From Perkinsus marinus ATCC 50983 (lineage: Eukaryota; Perkinsozoa; Perkinsida; Perkinsidae), in the NCBI RefSeq assembly GCF_000006405.1, contig NW_003216498.1, positions 431,088 to 486,360 of the forward strand: a stretch of 55,273 bases of DNA, in the 5' to 3' direction. Each line of letters starts with the position of its first letter. The stretch's first letter is position 1. Shown here in pieces: positions 22,086-31,564 of the stretch. A model generated the notes under the pieces. That model was given only the letters and a program-made list of their open reading frames with translations. It did no database searches and was not told the DNA's origin. Made by a program: the position numbers and the translations under genes.

Positions 22086-24176
22086 ATGGCGATCTCGACA
22101 GAACCAGCGAATAAGAAAGTCAAGGTCATGTCCGGGCAAGTAGATGACCAGCTGGCTATTGACACTATTAGGTGGGCTGATGATGTGCTCAGGGAGTGGT
22201 ATGGTGTTGGTTTCAGAACAATAGCAGCTGATATGGTCCAAAAGGCCAAGTCGGGCCATCCGGGCGCCCCAATGGGGTGTGCCCCGATGGGCCACGCCCT
22301 TTATACTCACGTTATGAGGTATAACGCTGCTAACCCTCACTGGTGGAACAGAGATCGATTTGTTTTGTCCAACGGTCATGCCTGTGCCCTGCAGTATGTG
22401 CTTATGCATCTCGCTGGTTACAAGGATGTTGGTCTTGAAGACCTTAAGAATTTCCGTCAGTTGGGCTCGAGGACGGCAGGGCATCCTGAGCGTGACCTGC
22501 TGGAAGGTGTGGAGGTCAGTACTGGCCCTCTTGGGCAGGGCATCTGTAATGCTGTTGGCCTTGCTATTGCTGGGGCCCATCTTGCGGCTACCTACAACCA
22601 AGATGGATATGAGCTCTTCAGCAATTACACTTATGTTATTTGTGGTGACGGTTGCCTTGAGGAAGGGGTCAGCTCGGAGGCTTGTGCCCTTGCGGGCCAT
22701 CTTGGGCTTGGGCATCTCATCGTGCTTTATGACGATAATAAGATTACTATTGACGGTAGTACTGACCTTGCATTTACTGAGGATGTTAGTAAAAGGTTTG
22801 AGGGTATGCATTGGCAGGTCTTGGAGGTGGCCCGAGGGGATAGCGATGTGGCTGATATAATAGCAAAGGTTGAGGAAGCTAAGAAGTGTACTGATAAACC
22901 TACTATCATCAAGGTGCATACGACTATAGGGTACGGCTCGGCAAAGCAGGGCACTGCTAAGGTCCATGGGGCCCCTTTGGGTGACGAGGACCTGGCCAGT
23001 GTTAAGAAGAAGTTTGGTTTCGATCCTGAGAAGTTCTTTGAGATCCCCACTGAGGTGAGGAGTCTTTATAAGGATGCTCTGGCTCGTGGTCAACAGGCCA
23101 ATAAGGAGTGGGATGCCCTCTTTGTCGAGTATGGTAAGGCCTTTCCTAGGGAGCATGCCGAGTTGACCAGGCGTGCTAAAGGTGCTCTCCCTCATGAACT
23201 GGAGAGCTTCCTCCCGAAGTACCAGCCTGGTGATAAGGCGAAGGCTACTCGTGTGACCAGTGGGGAGGTCCTTGCTGCCCTTATGGAGCACCTGCCTGAA
23301 GTCGTCGGAGGTTCGGCAGACCTTACAGCTTCTAATATGACTAATATGGGCAACGTGCCCATCATGCAAAAGGACGCTATGCAGAATCGTTATATCGAGT
23401 TTGGGGTCCGCGAGCATGGTATGGCTGCTATCCTCAATGGTATGCACGCCTATGGTGGTTTCCTGCCCTTTGGGGCCACCTTTGTCAACTTCATCGGGTA
23501 CTGTTGGGGGGCTATGAGGCTCTCTTGCCTCTCGGAGCAGCAAGTACTGTATGTGATGACCCACGACTCGATTGATCTCGGGGAGGATGGCCCTACTCAT
23601 CAGCCTATTGAGGTCCTGCCCTTGCTGCGAGCAACTCCTAATATGAATACAATAAGACCATGTGATGGCCGAGAGACTGTGGGTGCCTACAAGTCTTATC
23701 TGGCCAATAGGACCGGTCCGACTACCCTTATCCTTAGCCGGTCTGGATTGCCTACCTTTGAACATTCCTCAGTTGAAGGGACTATGAAGGGTGCTTATGT
23801 TATTGATGATTTCACTGGGAAGGGCGACGGAAAGGTTATCATCATTGCTAGTGGCACGGAGGTCCTTCAGGCGGTAGAGGCTAAGAAGCTGCTATCACAG
23901 GAAGGCGAGGTTGATGTTCGGGTGGTTTCTATGCCCTCCTGGAATCTCTTCGAGAGGCAAAGCGACGAGTATAAGAAGAGTGTTTTCCCACAAGGTGTGA
24001 AACGGTTGATGGTTGAGGCCAGCAGCCCTCTGGGGTTCGAAAGGTATGCGGAGGGCTGGATCGCCATGGACACCTTTGGGGCATCTGGGCCTGCGAGTAA
24101 AGTGAAGGCTCAGTTTGGTTTTACGGCTGATAATATCTATATCAAGGCTAAGAGGCTTGCCGCCTCCTCCTCCTAG
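22086..24176 (+). CDS. TKT: Transketolase
   Basis: A single open frame of 696 residues, the standard length. It transfers two-carbon units between sugar phosphates in the pentose-phosphate pathway using thiamine diphosphate and a metal. Seen in sequence: the N-terminal KSGHPGAPMGCAPMG segment with the cofactor-contacting histidine, the ThDP-binding stretch GDGCLEEGVSSEA with DDNKIT near residues 190-220, the pyrimidine-domain glutamate in EFGVREHGM near 440, and HDSIDLGEDGPTHQPIE with the substrate histidines near 500. There is no N-terminal targeting extension, so it is probably cytosolic. It is intronless, in contrast to most neighbours. A long shadow frame runs on the opposite strand. Confidence 0.97.
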   Translation: MAISTEPANKKVKVMSGQVDDQLAIDTIRWADDVLREWYGVGFRTIAADMVQKAKSGHPGAPMGCAPMGHALYTHVMRYNAANPHWWNRDRFVLSNGHACALQYVLMHLAGYKDVGLEDLKNFRQLGSRTAGHPERDLLEGVEVSTGPLGQGICNAVGLAIAGAHLAATYNQDGYELFSNYTYVICGDGCLEEGVSSEACALAGHLGLGHLIVLYDDNKITIDGSTDLAFTEDVSKRFEGMHWQVLEVARGDSDVADIIAKVEEAKKCTDKPTIIKVHTTIGYGSAKQGTAKVHGAPLGDEDLASVKKKFGFDPEKFFEIPTEVRSLYKDALARGQQANKEWDALFVEYGKAFPREHAELTRRAKGALPHELESFLPKYQPGDKAKATRVTSGEVLAALMEHLPEVVGGSADLTASNMTNMGNVPIMQKDAMQNRYIEFGVREHGMAAILNGMHAYGGFLPFGATFVNFIGYCWGAMRLSCLSEQQVLYVMTHDSIDLGEDGPTHQPIEVLPLLRATPNMNTIRPCDGRETVGAYKSYLANRTGPTTLILSRSGLPTFEHSSVEGTMKGAYVIDDFTGKGDGKVIIIASGTEVLQAVEAKKLLSQEGEVDVRVVSMPSWNLFERQSDEYKKSVFPQGVKRLMVEASSPLGFERYAEGWIAMDTFGASGPASKVKAQFGFTADNIYIKAKRLAASSS

Positions 24177-24327
24177 TCGTGAAGGTCGCATGCATATATC
24201 ACAATCATCACGACTATTTCTATTGAATGTTAGTTTTCAGTGTAGAAGGTGGTCTTTGTTCGGTAGTAGGAGTTGGTGGATTTATGGTATAGTTCCACTT
24301 CTGCTGCTGTGCTCTTGTTGTTTTACT

Positions 24328-26363
24328 ATGTGTACTGATACTACCTCCTCGGCAGCCACTGAATCCGTCTATGACCTCTTTGTCAACGACTCGACGCCTT
24401 GCGATGTTTGTGAGAAGCTAATCGCTTATCTAAGGGCAGTTTCTAGCAAGGTGAGTTGCAGTCGCCGAGAATTGAACCCGGGTCCTCGGAGGCAACCCAG
24501 TTTGATATATGTTACTCGCTGGCATCCGTCCTTACTACCCCTTCCGAGCCGCTTGGCATTGCCCTCTGAGTCAGGCCTCTCGTCCCTGTGGAACAATCAT
24601 CCGAGCGACTACTAAGCCTGGTAGCTCAGCTCTCTCTGCTGCCTTTGCTCAACGACTACCTGTGTATGCTAGCCAGAATAGGGAGGATGCCTTTGAGGGG
24701 GCCCTCAAGGTAAGGCCTGATATCATGTAATGCGACTTGACGGTATGGCAGGCTCTAAAAGCAATCGCTGAGGACTCTGGTTTTGGCGCTCTTCTTATTC
24801 CGGAGGGCGGCGAGGCTTTGAAATGGGTTGAATGGTGCCTTAATGAGAGTGAGGGAGCCTTCAAGCTGAGTAAGGAGGGCGTGGAGAAGCTGGACAAGGC
24901 CCTTGAGGATAGGGTAAGCCTTATAGGCGGTAGGCTTGTTGTTGAGGGATGGATTGTATTGGTTTAGGTGTTCTTGCTTGGGGGCAGCAACATAACGCTT
25001 GCGGACTTCGTAGTTGCCCATGCGGCGGAGCGATGGGTTTCTAAGGCCTCTCAGAAGGAGCTCGCCCAGCACTGCAACATAACTAGGTGATAGCTACTCC
25101 TCCCACTTGCAATAGATTGTGGCCCATGGCTCCTGTGTTTAGATGGTATCATCATATAAGCACTCTGCCGGGCAGTCCTTACCCTGAGAGCGTTGTAGAC
25201 CTCCATGCTGTGTCTAGGGCCTATACTAACCTTCATAAGGGAGATGCTGTTGTTGGTGGGGGCAAGGGGGGCAAGGGGTCTCCTAAGAAGGGTAGGTCCT
25301 TGAGGGTAGGGTAGAGGGAACCAAGAGGGTGTCGGTTTAGGAGGAGAGGCAACTGGTGAGGAAGCGGCTAAGAAGAAGGCTGAGAGGAAGGCCAAGAACA
25401 AGGAGAAACAGGCTAAGGCTCAGAAGGAGACTCGACCGGTGGAGGACGTGAGCCGATTGAATATGATTGTTGGTAAGAAATGCCCTGGGGGGGAATTGAA
25501 CCTGGGGTCTACTGCTCGTGTGGTGTCAGGCAAGATCAACAAGGTATGGGAGCATCCCGATGCTGAGAAGTTGTGGTGTGAGGAGATCGACTGTGGCGAA
25601 CCTTCTGGTGAGTGTGGGCTTCCTTATAACAAGACGCTTGACGTGCCCAGAGCGAGAGCGGCTTTCGGGCAGCAGACTCCTACAGCGCTCATTAGCTTGT
25701 GAAGAAGCCTTTCCCTGTAGAATCAGGAGGTTGGGCAAGGTCGTGTTGTGAGTTTACTGTGTGCGAATTTGCATTCTTCTCGCCCTGCTGTGTCATGTTT
25801 GTGTTCATCATCGTCATCAGGTCCTCGCCAAATCGCATCAGGTCTTCGTGACTTCTATAAGGAAGCATCGGACCTCGAGGGCCGTAAGGTTGTCATTCTT
25901 GCTAATCTTAAGCCGCGTCCTCTACGCGGATTCGTCTCCCATGGCATGGTCATGTGTGCATCTACGAATGACCATAGTCAGGTAGAAGTCCTGGACGTGC
26001 CCAAGGACGCTAAGCCTGGTGAGCCACCTTTCTGTGATAGTAGGGAGCTGTTCGGCTAAGGTGACCGCATCTCGATCCCTGGTTTCGATGGTGAGCCCGA
26101 TGAAGTCCTCCATCCTAAACACAATCCCTTCGATGCGGTTAAGGGTAGGCTAATCTTGCTATCTTGCATTTCCTCAACGCAGTTGGTCAGGTGACTTGAA
26201 AACTGTTAAGAAGGAGGATGGTCTTATTGTGGCCACTTATAAGGTAGGTAACGGCAATATGGTGGTCGGGTAGTAGACGCTTTTTTCTCAGGGCAAGGCG
26301 TTCACCCTCCCTAGTGGTGAAGTCGTGACTGCTCCTGGCCTGGCTGATTGTGAGATCTCCTAA
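24328..26363 (+). CDS. p43/Arc1p/tRip-like tRNA-binding multisynthetase cofactor
   Basis: Eleven exons (24328-24450, 24617-24709, 24752-24913, 24968-25086, 25143-25291, 25341-25472, 25530-25607, 25821-26018, 26061-26144, 26191-26243, 26292-26363) join in frame to 420 residues. Residues 1-175 resemble a GST-C-like fold (EEGV...LGGSNITLADFVVAHAAERW). A lysine/alanine-rich linker follows (AAKKKAERKAKNKEKQAKA). Residues about 255-420 are an EMAP-II/Trbp111-type OB-fold: WEHPDAEKLWCEEIDCG, RQIASGLRDFY, VVILANLKPRPLRGFVSHGM. This architecture is that of Arc1p/AIMP1 and Plasmodium tRip, which bind tRNA and organise aminoacyl-tRNA synthetases; tRip is also a surface tRNA importer. Two introns contain tRNA-like sequence (minus orientation). 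Introns 1 (166 bp) and 7 (213 bp) are long. Confidence 0.88.
24451..24616 (-). repeat. tRNA-like sequence in cofactor intron 1
   Basis: Read on the minus strand, 24479-24468 gives GGGTTCAATTCTC, a B-box/T-arm match flanked by CCGAGGACCC upstream and CGGCGACTGCA downstream. It lies within 35 bp of the intron's 5' splice site. No complete cloverleaf forms. Confidence 0.5.
25473..25529 (-). repeat. tRNA-like sequence filling a 57-bp intron
   Basis: The minus strand of this intron of the tRNA-binding cofactor gene reads GACCCCAGGTTCAATTCCCC, with the B box at 25503-25491. The tRNA-like part makes up most of the intron. Confidence 0.55.
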
Positions 26364-26621
26364 GCGTTGAGCTTGTCTATGGTGACGAGTGGCTGATCGA
26401 ATTTACAAGATTCACAAACACTGTATCAGTAGTTGCTGCTCCTGCTGCTGCTGCCTATGGGGGAACGTAAACCTGGCAAGAGTTTCCTGGATTCAACCTC
26501 TCGCTTGTGTTCTTAATTAGCTCTCACGGTTGTGTCATGGTTGCGGTGTTGGAGCTGTGGTGGGCTCAGCAGGGAGGGTGTAGTTCTCAGCGTAGTTGGT
26601 ACTCAGTCGTTGTGGTTGTCT
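26364..26621. other. Short spacer
   Basis: No gene. It should hold the 3' end of the tRNA-binding cofactor gene and the promoter of the heme lyase gene. CTGCTGCTG run near 26440. Confidence 0.4.
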
Positions 26622-27686
26622 ATGGCTGATTCTGGGACGGAGGTAGTAGGCGGATCTCATGGTGAGGAGAGAGAGGGATACGAAGCAAAGGGTAGTTTAT
26701 TAAGGGCTCTCAAGGGCCTGTTTATGCCCTTGTGTAGGCGCGGGTGAGGTTGTGAACCCTCTCTCGTCGGGATCTGGAGTAGAGTGCCCCTTCGGGTTTG
26801 GAGGTGGCAGCTCGGATAAGTGGGAGAAAATAGCTGCCCGACGGTCGGAGGCTGTCGATCCGAGAAATATGATGCCGAAGTTCAGTCAGGAAAAGGCCCC
26901 GGACCAGAGGGTCGACCTTAGCGTTGAGAGGGAGAAGAGTAGTACGAGGGGGGGTCTACAGGGGAGAGTCGATGGCTTAGGCTCAATTCCCAAGACAGGA
27001 TCAGAGGGGACGTGGGTGTATCCCTCGCCGCAACAGTTTTATCACGCGTTACGGTAGTAGTACTAGGGAGGTTGTGGTTGGCATTGAGGATGTGTGTAGA
27101 CGACGTAATAAGAGTGCTGAGGCCGACAGTATGGATGCGGTAGTGTATGTTCACAATAGGGTCAATGAGCGCACGTGGGAGGGCATACTTGAGTGGGAGA
27201 AGACACTACATCCGGATTGCCTCGAACCGTCGTTGCAACGGTAAGTCTGTCGGCTCCGTTCGTATATGGACATGGTCATCTACGGGTGTTGGTGACGATA
27301 TGAAAATGTCGGGAAATTGTACACCAAAACTCGTGTGTAAATTTTCATAATGTAGTGCGGAAACTCCTGAGCTCAGCTGAGGAAAGTCGACCCTGGTTCT
27401 TTGACGAGTCTTCAGGTTTGTCGGCCGATTCAACGACCTTTCTCTCCGAGCACAACTGCATGGGTGGTTATATGGTCGGCCTCGTCCATTTGATCGCCAC
27501 GATTGGTTCATAGACCGATGTGGGCAGCGAACGGTACGGTATATAGTAGATTATTACGATGAGCCAACGGAGAAGGCTGATGAGGGCGGTTTCGATGTTG
27601 TTATCGAGACCCGACCGGCAGCTCTGGACAGCGCGGGGAATTTTTGGGATTGTGTAGTGATGGGAATCCTATCTGGATTTGGGTAG
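26622..27686 (+). CDS. HCCS: Holocytochrome c synthase (cytochrome c heme lyase)
   Basis: Five exons (26622-26661, 26738-26941, 26981-27053, 27100-27240, 27416-27686) give 242 residues. The enzyme attaches heme covalently to the CXXCH cysteines of cytochrome c in the mitochondrial intermembrane space. Family marks: an N-terminal heme-regulatory CP motif (VECPFGFGG near residue 28), LSVEREKSSSIP, WVYPSPQQFYHALRR, VYVHNRVNERTWEGILEWE (the heme-binding histidine region) and RPFDRHDWFIDRCGQRTVRY followed by IVDYYD. The 39-bp intron 2 was placed because removing it restores the conserved EREKSSSIPK. Only one CP motif is visible. Intron 4 is 175 bp and is largely a family-1 MITE. Confidence 0.93.
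27241..27415 (+). mobile_element. Degenerate family-1 MITE forming HCCS intron 4
   Basis: The intron contains GTGTTGGTGACGATA (27290s) and GGAAACTCCTGAGCTCAGCT (27359-27378), both shared with the copy at 9177. The preceding TATATGGACATGGTCA matches the terminal part of other copies. The element spans most of the intron, and its decayed ends lie near both splice sites. Confidence 0.6.
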
Positions 27687-27831
27687 TAGTCTAGTTTAGG
27701 TACGCATGCGAGCACGACGGTTATTCAGCATGGACTGAGCTTTGTGATTGACGTTTCCTGACGATCTCTCGGATGGGGTTCAATTGGTCGAGGTGTGGTA
27801 TGGAGGTTGCCTCCTGTTTTGATTTTTTCAC

Positions 27832-30800
27832 ATGGCGGGTAAGCCGACTGTTCGTGGTGAGTTCGCGTCGGTGGGACTGTCGGCAGCGGGAGGCTTTGGC
27901 ACTCTACAGAGGCAATGGATGTTGTACATGGGCCTTCCATGGTAAGGTGCTCTAGAGGCCCTCAAATGGAAGGTATGTGTTCAGGGTTATCGGAGGCATG
28001 CAAGCTATGGTGTATGTATTTGTGGCTACTCAGCCAGTACTGATGGTCTCGGTATGCACTCTAGAGACGGCGAGATTAGGGTGTAGACCCCATCCGATTG
28101 ACGAGTGCCCGACTGACCCTTCCCTATACGAGTTGGCTGGGGATATACACAAGTCTGTTGTCAGCGAATTCGGGCTGGCCTGTGAAAATAGGTGGGACCA
28201 TTTCACCCACTATCGTCTGTGTATAATCGTTCGTAATACAGTTCCTGGGCAGTTGCCCTGCAGTCGGAGTTCTTCTTGGGCTTCCTCGTGGGAGTGTGGG
28301 GCATTGGTTGGCTTGCTGACCGCGTTGGACGAAAGCCCGCGTTGTGGATGAGTGCCGTCGTGACCCAGCTCTTCGGTTTGCTGTCTTTCGTAGCGCCGTC
28401 CTATATTGCGTAAGTCGCCTCTTGTACCTTATCGGAATCGTTTCTGCGTAGTGTTGGAATATACGTTTGGTTTTCTCAGCTAAGCTTATGAGATTCCTCG
28501 CAACGCGATGGGAATTTACACGCGACCGGGGGTAGAAGTGTAGGAAAATCAATGAGAAATCTTTAAAATTTCCTCTGTAGTTGACCATGGGTAAACTTAC
28601 TCCACACTGTTTGTAGATATGCAATTTCAAGGCTGGGGGTGGGTCTCGGTGTTGGCGGTCTTGGCCTCTCGAGCTACGTCTTGGCAGCAGAGGTCACTGC
28701 ACCCGAGTGGAGGAGTCTTGTGTGCGCTGGCACCAGCTCGATATTTGCTATCGGTGAGCACGACGGCTGAATCCCTGTCCCGAGCCGAATAGTGTTGAAA
28801 TATATTTTCGCTTCCCTCAGCTGAGCCCAGGAATTTCCTCGCTGAATATATAAGTTTACATATAAACTCGGGTAGAAGTATGCAGAATCCAATGAGAATT
28901 TACTCAAATTTCCTCGGAATTTTCACACATGAAAGCAACATATGTAGTTGACCATGCGCATATTTTCCCACACCGCAGAGAGTATGTCATTTTGGGGTAG
29001 ACCGGATGACTGGTGGAAGTGCGCCATTCATCGTCCTTGGTCGTAGATTCACGGCTTAGATATGTGCGGAAGCGGAAAGACTAGTGTGGGGATGAAAATT
29101 ATTATAATTATTTTTTTGATAATTTTTTATATGATAAAAAATTACATTATAAAATTGAATACATTCTGTATAGGAGTTCGTTGTACTCGCCTGCTCGGTC
29201 GTGAGTTGGTGGTAGGACACTCGTCTTTGATTTCCAGGTATAGTGGCGGTCTCGGGCCTGGCAGCTATTCCTGGCATCCACTGGAGGCTGCTATCTTTCA
29301 GTGTGGGTCCTACTCGGGTATTGGTGTGATGTTAGTAGTAGGGTGTCTTAGGTTTGGATGCTCAGTTGGGCGTGCGTGCTGCCGGCCCTACTGCTGACCC
29401 GCTTCCTGGAGTCGCCAGTGTGGCTCGAGGCCCAGGGTCGTCATGGTGAAGCTGAGGCGGGGCTACGCAAGATCGCCATCGTTAACAACAGACTGGCTGA
29501 ATTCGATTCGTTTTTGAGGAAGTGGGATGATGAGTAAGGATGAAGTGTGGAAGAAGTGGTATGGCAAGCTCCTGTGGCAGGCTGACGGCGGACGCGGATG
29601 GAAATCTTTCGATAGAGGAAGGCGAAAGAGGCGGTCCTTCGCCTGTGGACGAAGGCCTGTGGGGTTACTTGCTGAGGAGCAGACTGAATATCATACAGGA
29701 GTTTATGGCTGTGATGGTGGCGGCGTGGTAAGGTTGCAGTCTCTCTCGCAAAGGGTCGTGAGTTCGATTCCCGCCAGGTTCGCGTCGAGTCTTGGTTATT
29801 ACGGCCTGTCGATGAATGTTGGACATCTCGGCGGGAATATTTATGTGAACTCTATCCTTAATGCCTTGGTAAGATGGGAGGTTGGTAGTTGACAATAGTA
29901 TGTTCCTCATAACCAGGGAGTCATCGACGAACTTGAAATATTTCCGGAGGGAACGAATTTTGGACTTTCAGGAACATTATGTCTGAGAGCTGGATGACTC
30001 CCTGCTCATAACCATTGATCTTCCATGGCTTGTCAGGTTGAAATACCCTCCTATGGTGTGATGTACTTCATGGTTGATAACGCCGTTACAGGAAGGAAGC
30101 TCACTCTGTAGGTGGCCGTATTGCTGCGGTCATCATGACTTATCCATAATCAGTGTGATATATCTCCTAGCAGCAGGAGTGGCCTGTATGGTGTGCCCTT
30201 TCTTCACCTACCTCCATTGGCTCTCTCTCACTATTGCCCTCATCGGCAAGTTTTTCATCTCTGCCGCATTCGGAGTGTGCTACATGTGAGTCTCCTTGGC
30301 TGGCCTTCGCCGCGATATCCCTGTGCTCAGATATGGTGCCGAGCTGTTCCCTACGAGCATTCGTAGCTCAGCTTTGGGCATCCAGTCTCTGGCGGCCCGT
30401 ATTGCTGGTATCATTTCCCCCCTTATACCGCCCCTTGGTGGTTTCTGGTCACCTCTGCCTGATTTTGTAAAACCCATGCTGCCCAACCTGCCGTCAACGA
30501 CAGTCCTTTTCAGATATTCGGTATTCCGTGCATAGTCGCTGCGGGTCTAACTCTGCGGTTCCTACCTGAGACACTTGGGAGGAACCTGCCGATGAGCGTT
30601 GAAGATGTCCGTGGCCTCCGCTACAGCTCTGTGGGTGGGGCTGATGGACCTCGTCCAGGGCATGGTCGGACGCATGGGAAGTATGAGATGCCGTTGGAAG
30701 AGTGAGTTAACTGAGTTGTTCTGCACCTGGATGGTCGCGAGAATGTCAGATTCGATACAGACTCATCTGATGGGTATGATGATGAGGACGAGGAGGAGGC

Positions 30801-30864
30801 ACGACGGGCGGAGACTCTGCGTGACGTGTTCGGCACTGAATTTGCCCCTCGGGGCAATGAATAA
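27832..30864 (+). CDS. SLC22-like major facilitator (organic ion) transporter
   Basis: Fourteen exons join in frame to 581 residues: 27832-27856, 27887-27941, 27985-28191, 28242-28409, 28617-28753, 29238-29317, 29352-29533, 29569-29727, 29778-29868, 30037-30107, 30154-30285, 30331-30466, 30514-30701 and 30750-30864. The protein shows the SLC22/organic cation transporter plan: helix 1, a cysteine-containing outer loop (CRPHPIDECPTD ... KSVVSEFGLACEN), the MFS A-motif GWLADRVGRKP, then APEWRSLVCAG, FLESPVWLEAQGRHGEAEAG (the PESPRWL-type motif), twelve helices in all and RFLPETLGRNLP near the end. The C-tail is acidic. Substrate is unknown. Introns range from 30 to 484 bp. Those at 28410-28616 and 28754-29237 hold MITE copies, and 29728-29777 is tRNA-like. 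Confidence 0.88.
28449..28609 (+). mobile_element. Family-1 MITE, copy c, in transporter intron 4
   Basis: The 161-bp element begins TAGTGTTGGAATATACG and ends TTACTCCACACTG. The sequence 28410-28450 before it looks like a complete short intron ending in GCGTAG. The element therefore appears to have landed at the old acceptor, and a new TTTGTAG acceptor lies just beyond its right end. Confidence 0.65.
28790..28975 (+). mobile_element. Family-1 MITE, copy d, in transporter intron 5
   Basis: The 186-bp element begins TAGTGTTGAAATATATTTTCG and ends GCATATTTTCCCACACCG. It contains the shared CTTCCCTCAGCTGAGCCCAG block and TATGTAGTTGACCATGCGCA. The rest of this 484-bp intron includes an AT-rich stretch (29090-29165). 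Confidence 0.65.
29728..29777 (+). repeat. tRNA-like 50-bp intron in transporter gene
   Basis: Almost the whole intron reads like the 3' part of a tRNA: CTCGCAAAGGGTCGT, then the B box GAGTTCGATTCCC (29760-29772), then GCCAG. The last AG of that tail serves as the splice acceptor, and the join to the next exon (TG/GTTCGCG, giving WFASSLGYYG) is in phase. Confidence 0.6.
29914..30004. repeat. Inverted repeat inside transporter intron 9
   Basis: CAGGGAGTCATC (29914-29925) and its exact complement GATGACTCCCTG (29993-30004) enclose 67 bp. A direct repeat TCATAACC lies just outside each arm. This is the form expected of a small inverted-repeat insertion. Confidence 0.55.
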
Positions 30865-31564
30865 GCAGGTTTATCAATTCATCACACTCTCAACAGCAGC
30901 AGTTCTCATATCCCTTGGCGTTGTGTATTCATAGTAGTCTACCGGGGCTGTGAAAATCTGAGATGTGTCACCTCAACTTCATCATCTGGTAAATCCGCGA
31001 GGGATCCAACGAGACGTGTTGCGTCGCGCAACCTTTGGAGAGTGATACGGCGAGTATTACTTACTAGTTAGTTTAGTCGGGGATGAACTGTCACCAACTT
31101 AGGCGAGAAAGTTTCTCGGGAAAACGCTGGGCATTCCTTTGAATCGCAAGGTCCGGCAACGCAAGCCGTATCACCGGTCATTACGGACAGATGTCTAGAG
31201 CCGTTAACATGAACTCGCATTATAGAAATGGCCAGTCTATCAGGTCGAGGGGTGGTGGGTTCGATGGATCTTACGCGGAGGCGTGCGCGGTTGTTGAGAG
31301 AAGCGGAGCGAAGCGATTGATGACTATCACTCTGGAGAATCGATGCTTTAGCTACACAATGTGGCGGCTACCATGCTGGGCTAGTCGAAGTTCATGTACT
31401 GTACTCCAAACCCTCATTACAGCCCTCGGATTCGCGTTTCGAGTGTGGTTTTCACCGTGTTGGAATACAAATTAGTGATATATTCTGGAAATTGGTGAAC
31501 ACATCTGTGAAGGATGGAAAGGTGTAAACGGCTCAGTTCTTCTCATTGAGAGTCTCCTTTCACC
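30865..31564. other. Intergenic, no supported gene
   Basis: One open frame (31191-31475, +) has no domain and no partner exon. GTGTTGGAATACAAATT at about 31457 resembles one end of the family-1 MITE and may be a relic. The promoter of the SerRS gene is expected here. Confidence 0.4.

Noticed and set aside
22074-23765. 563-residue open frame on the minus strand across transketolase
   Set aside because: It lies wholly antisense to a clear transketolase, has no domain, and arises from the codon bias of the sense gene, which leaves the opposite frame free of stops.
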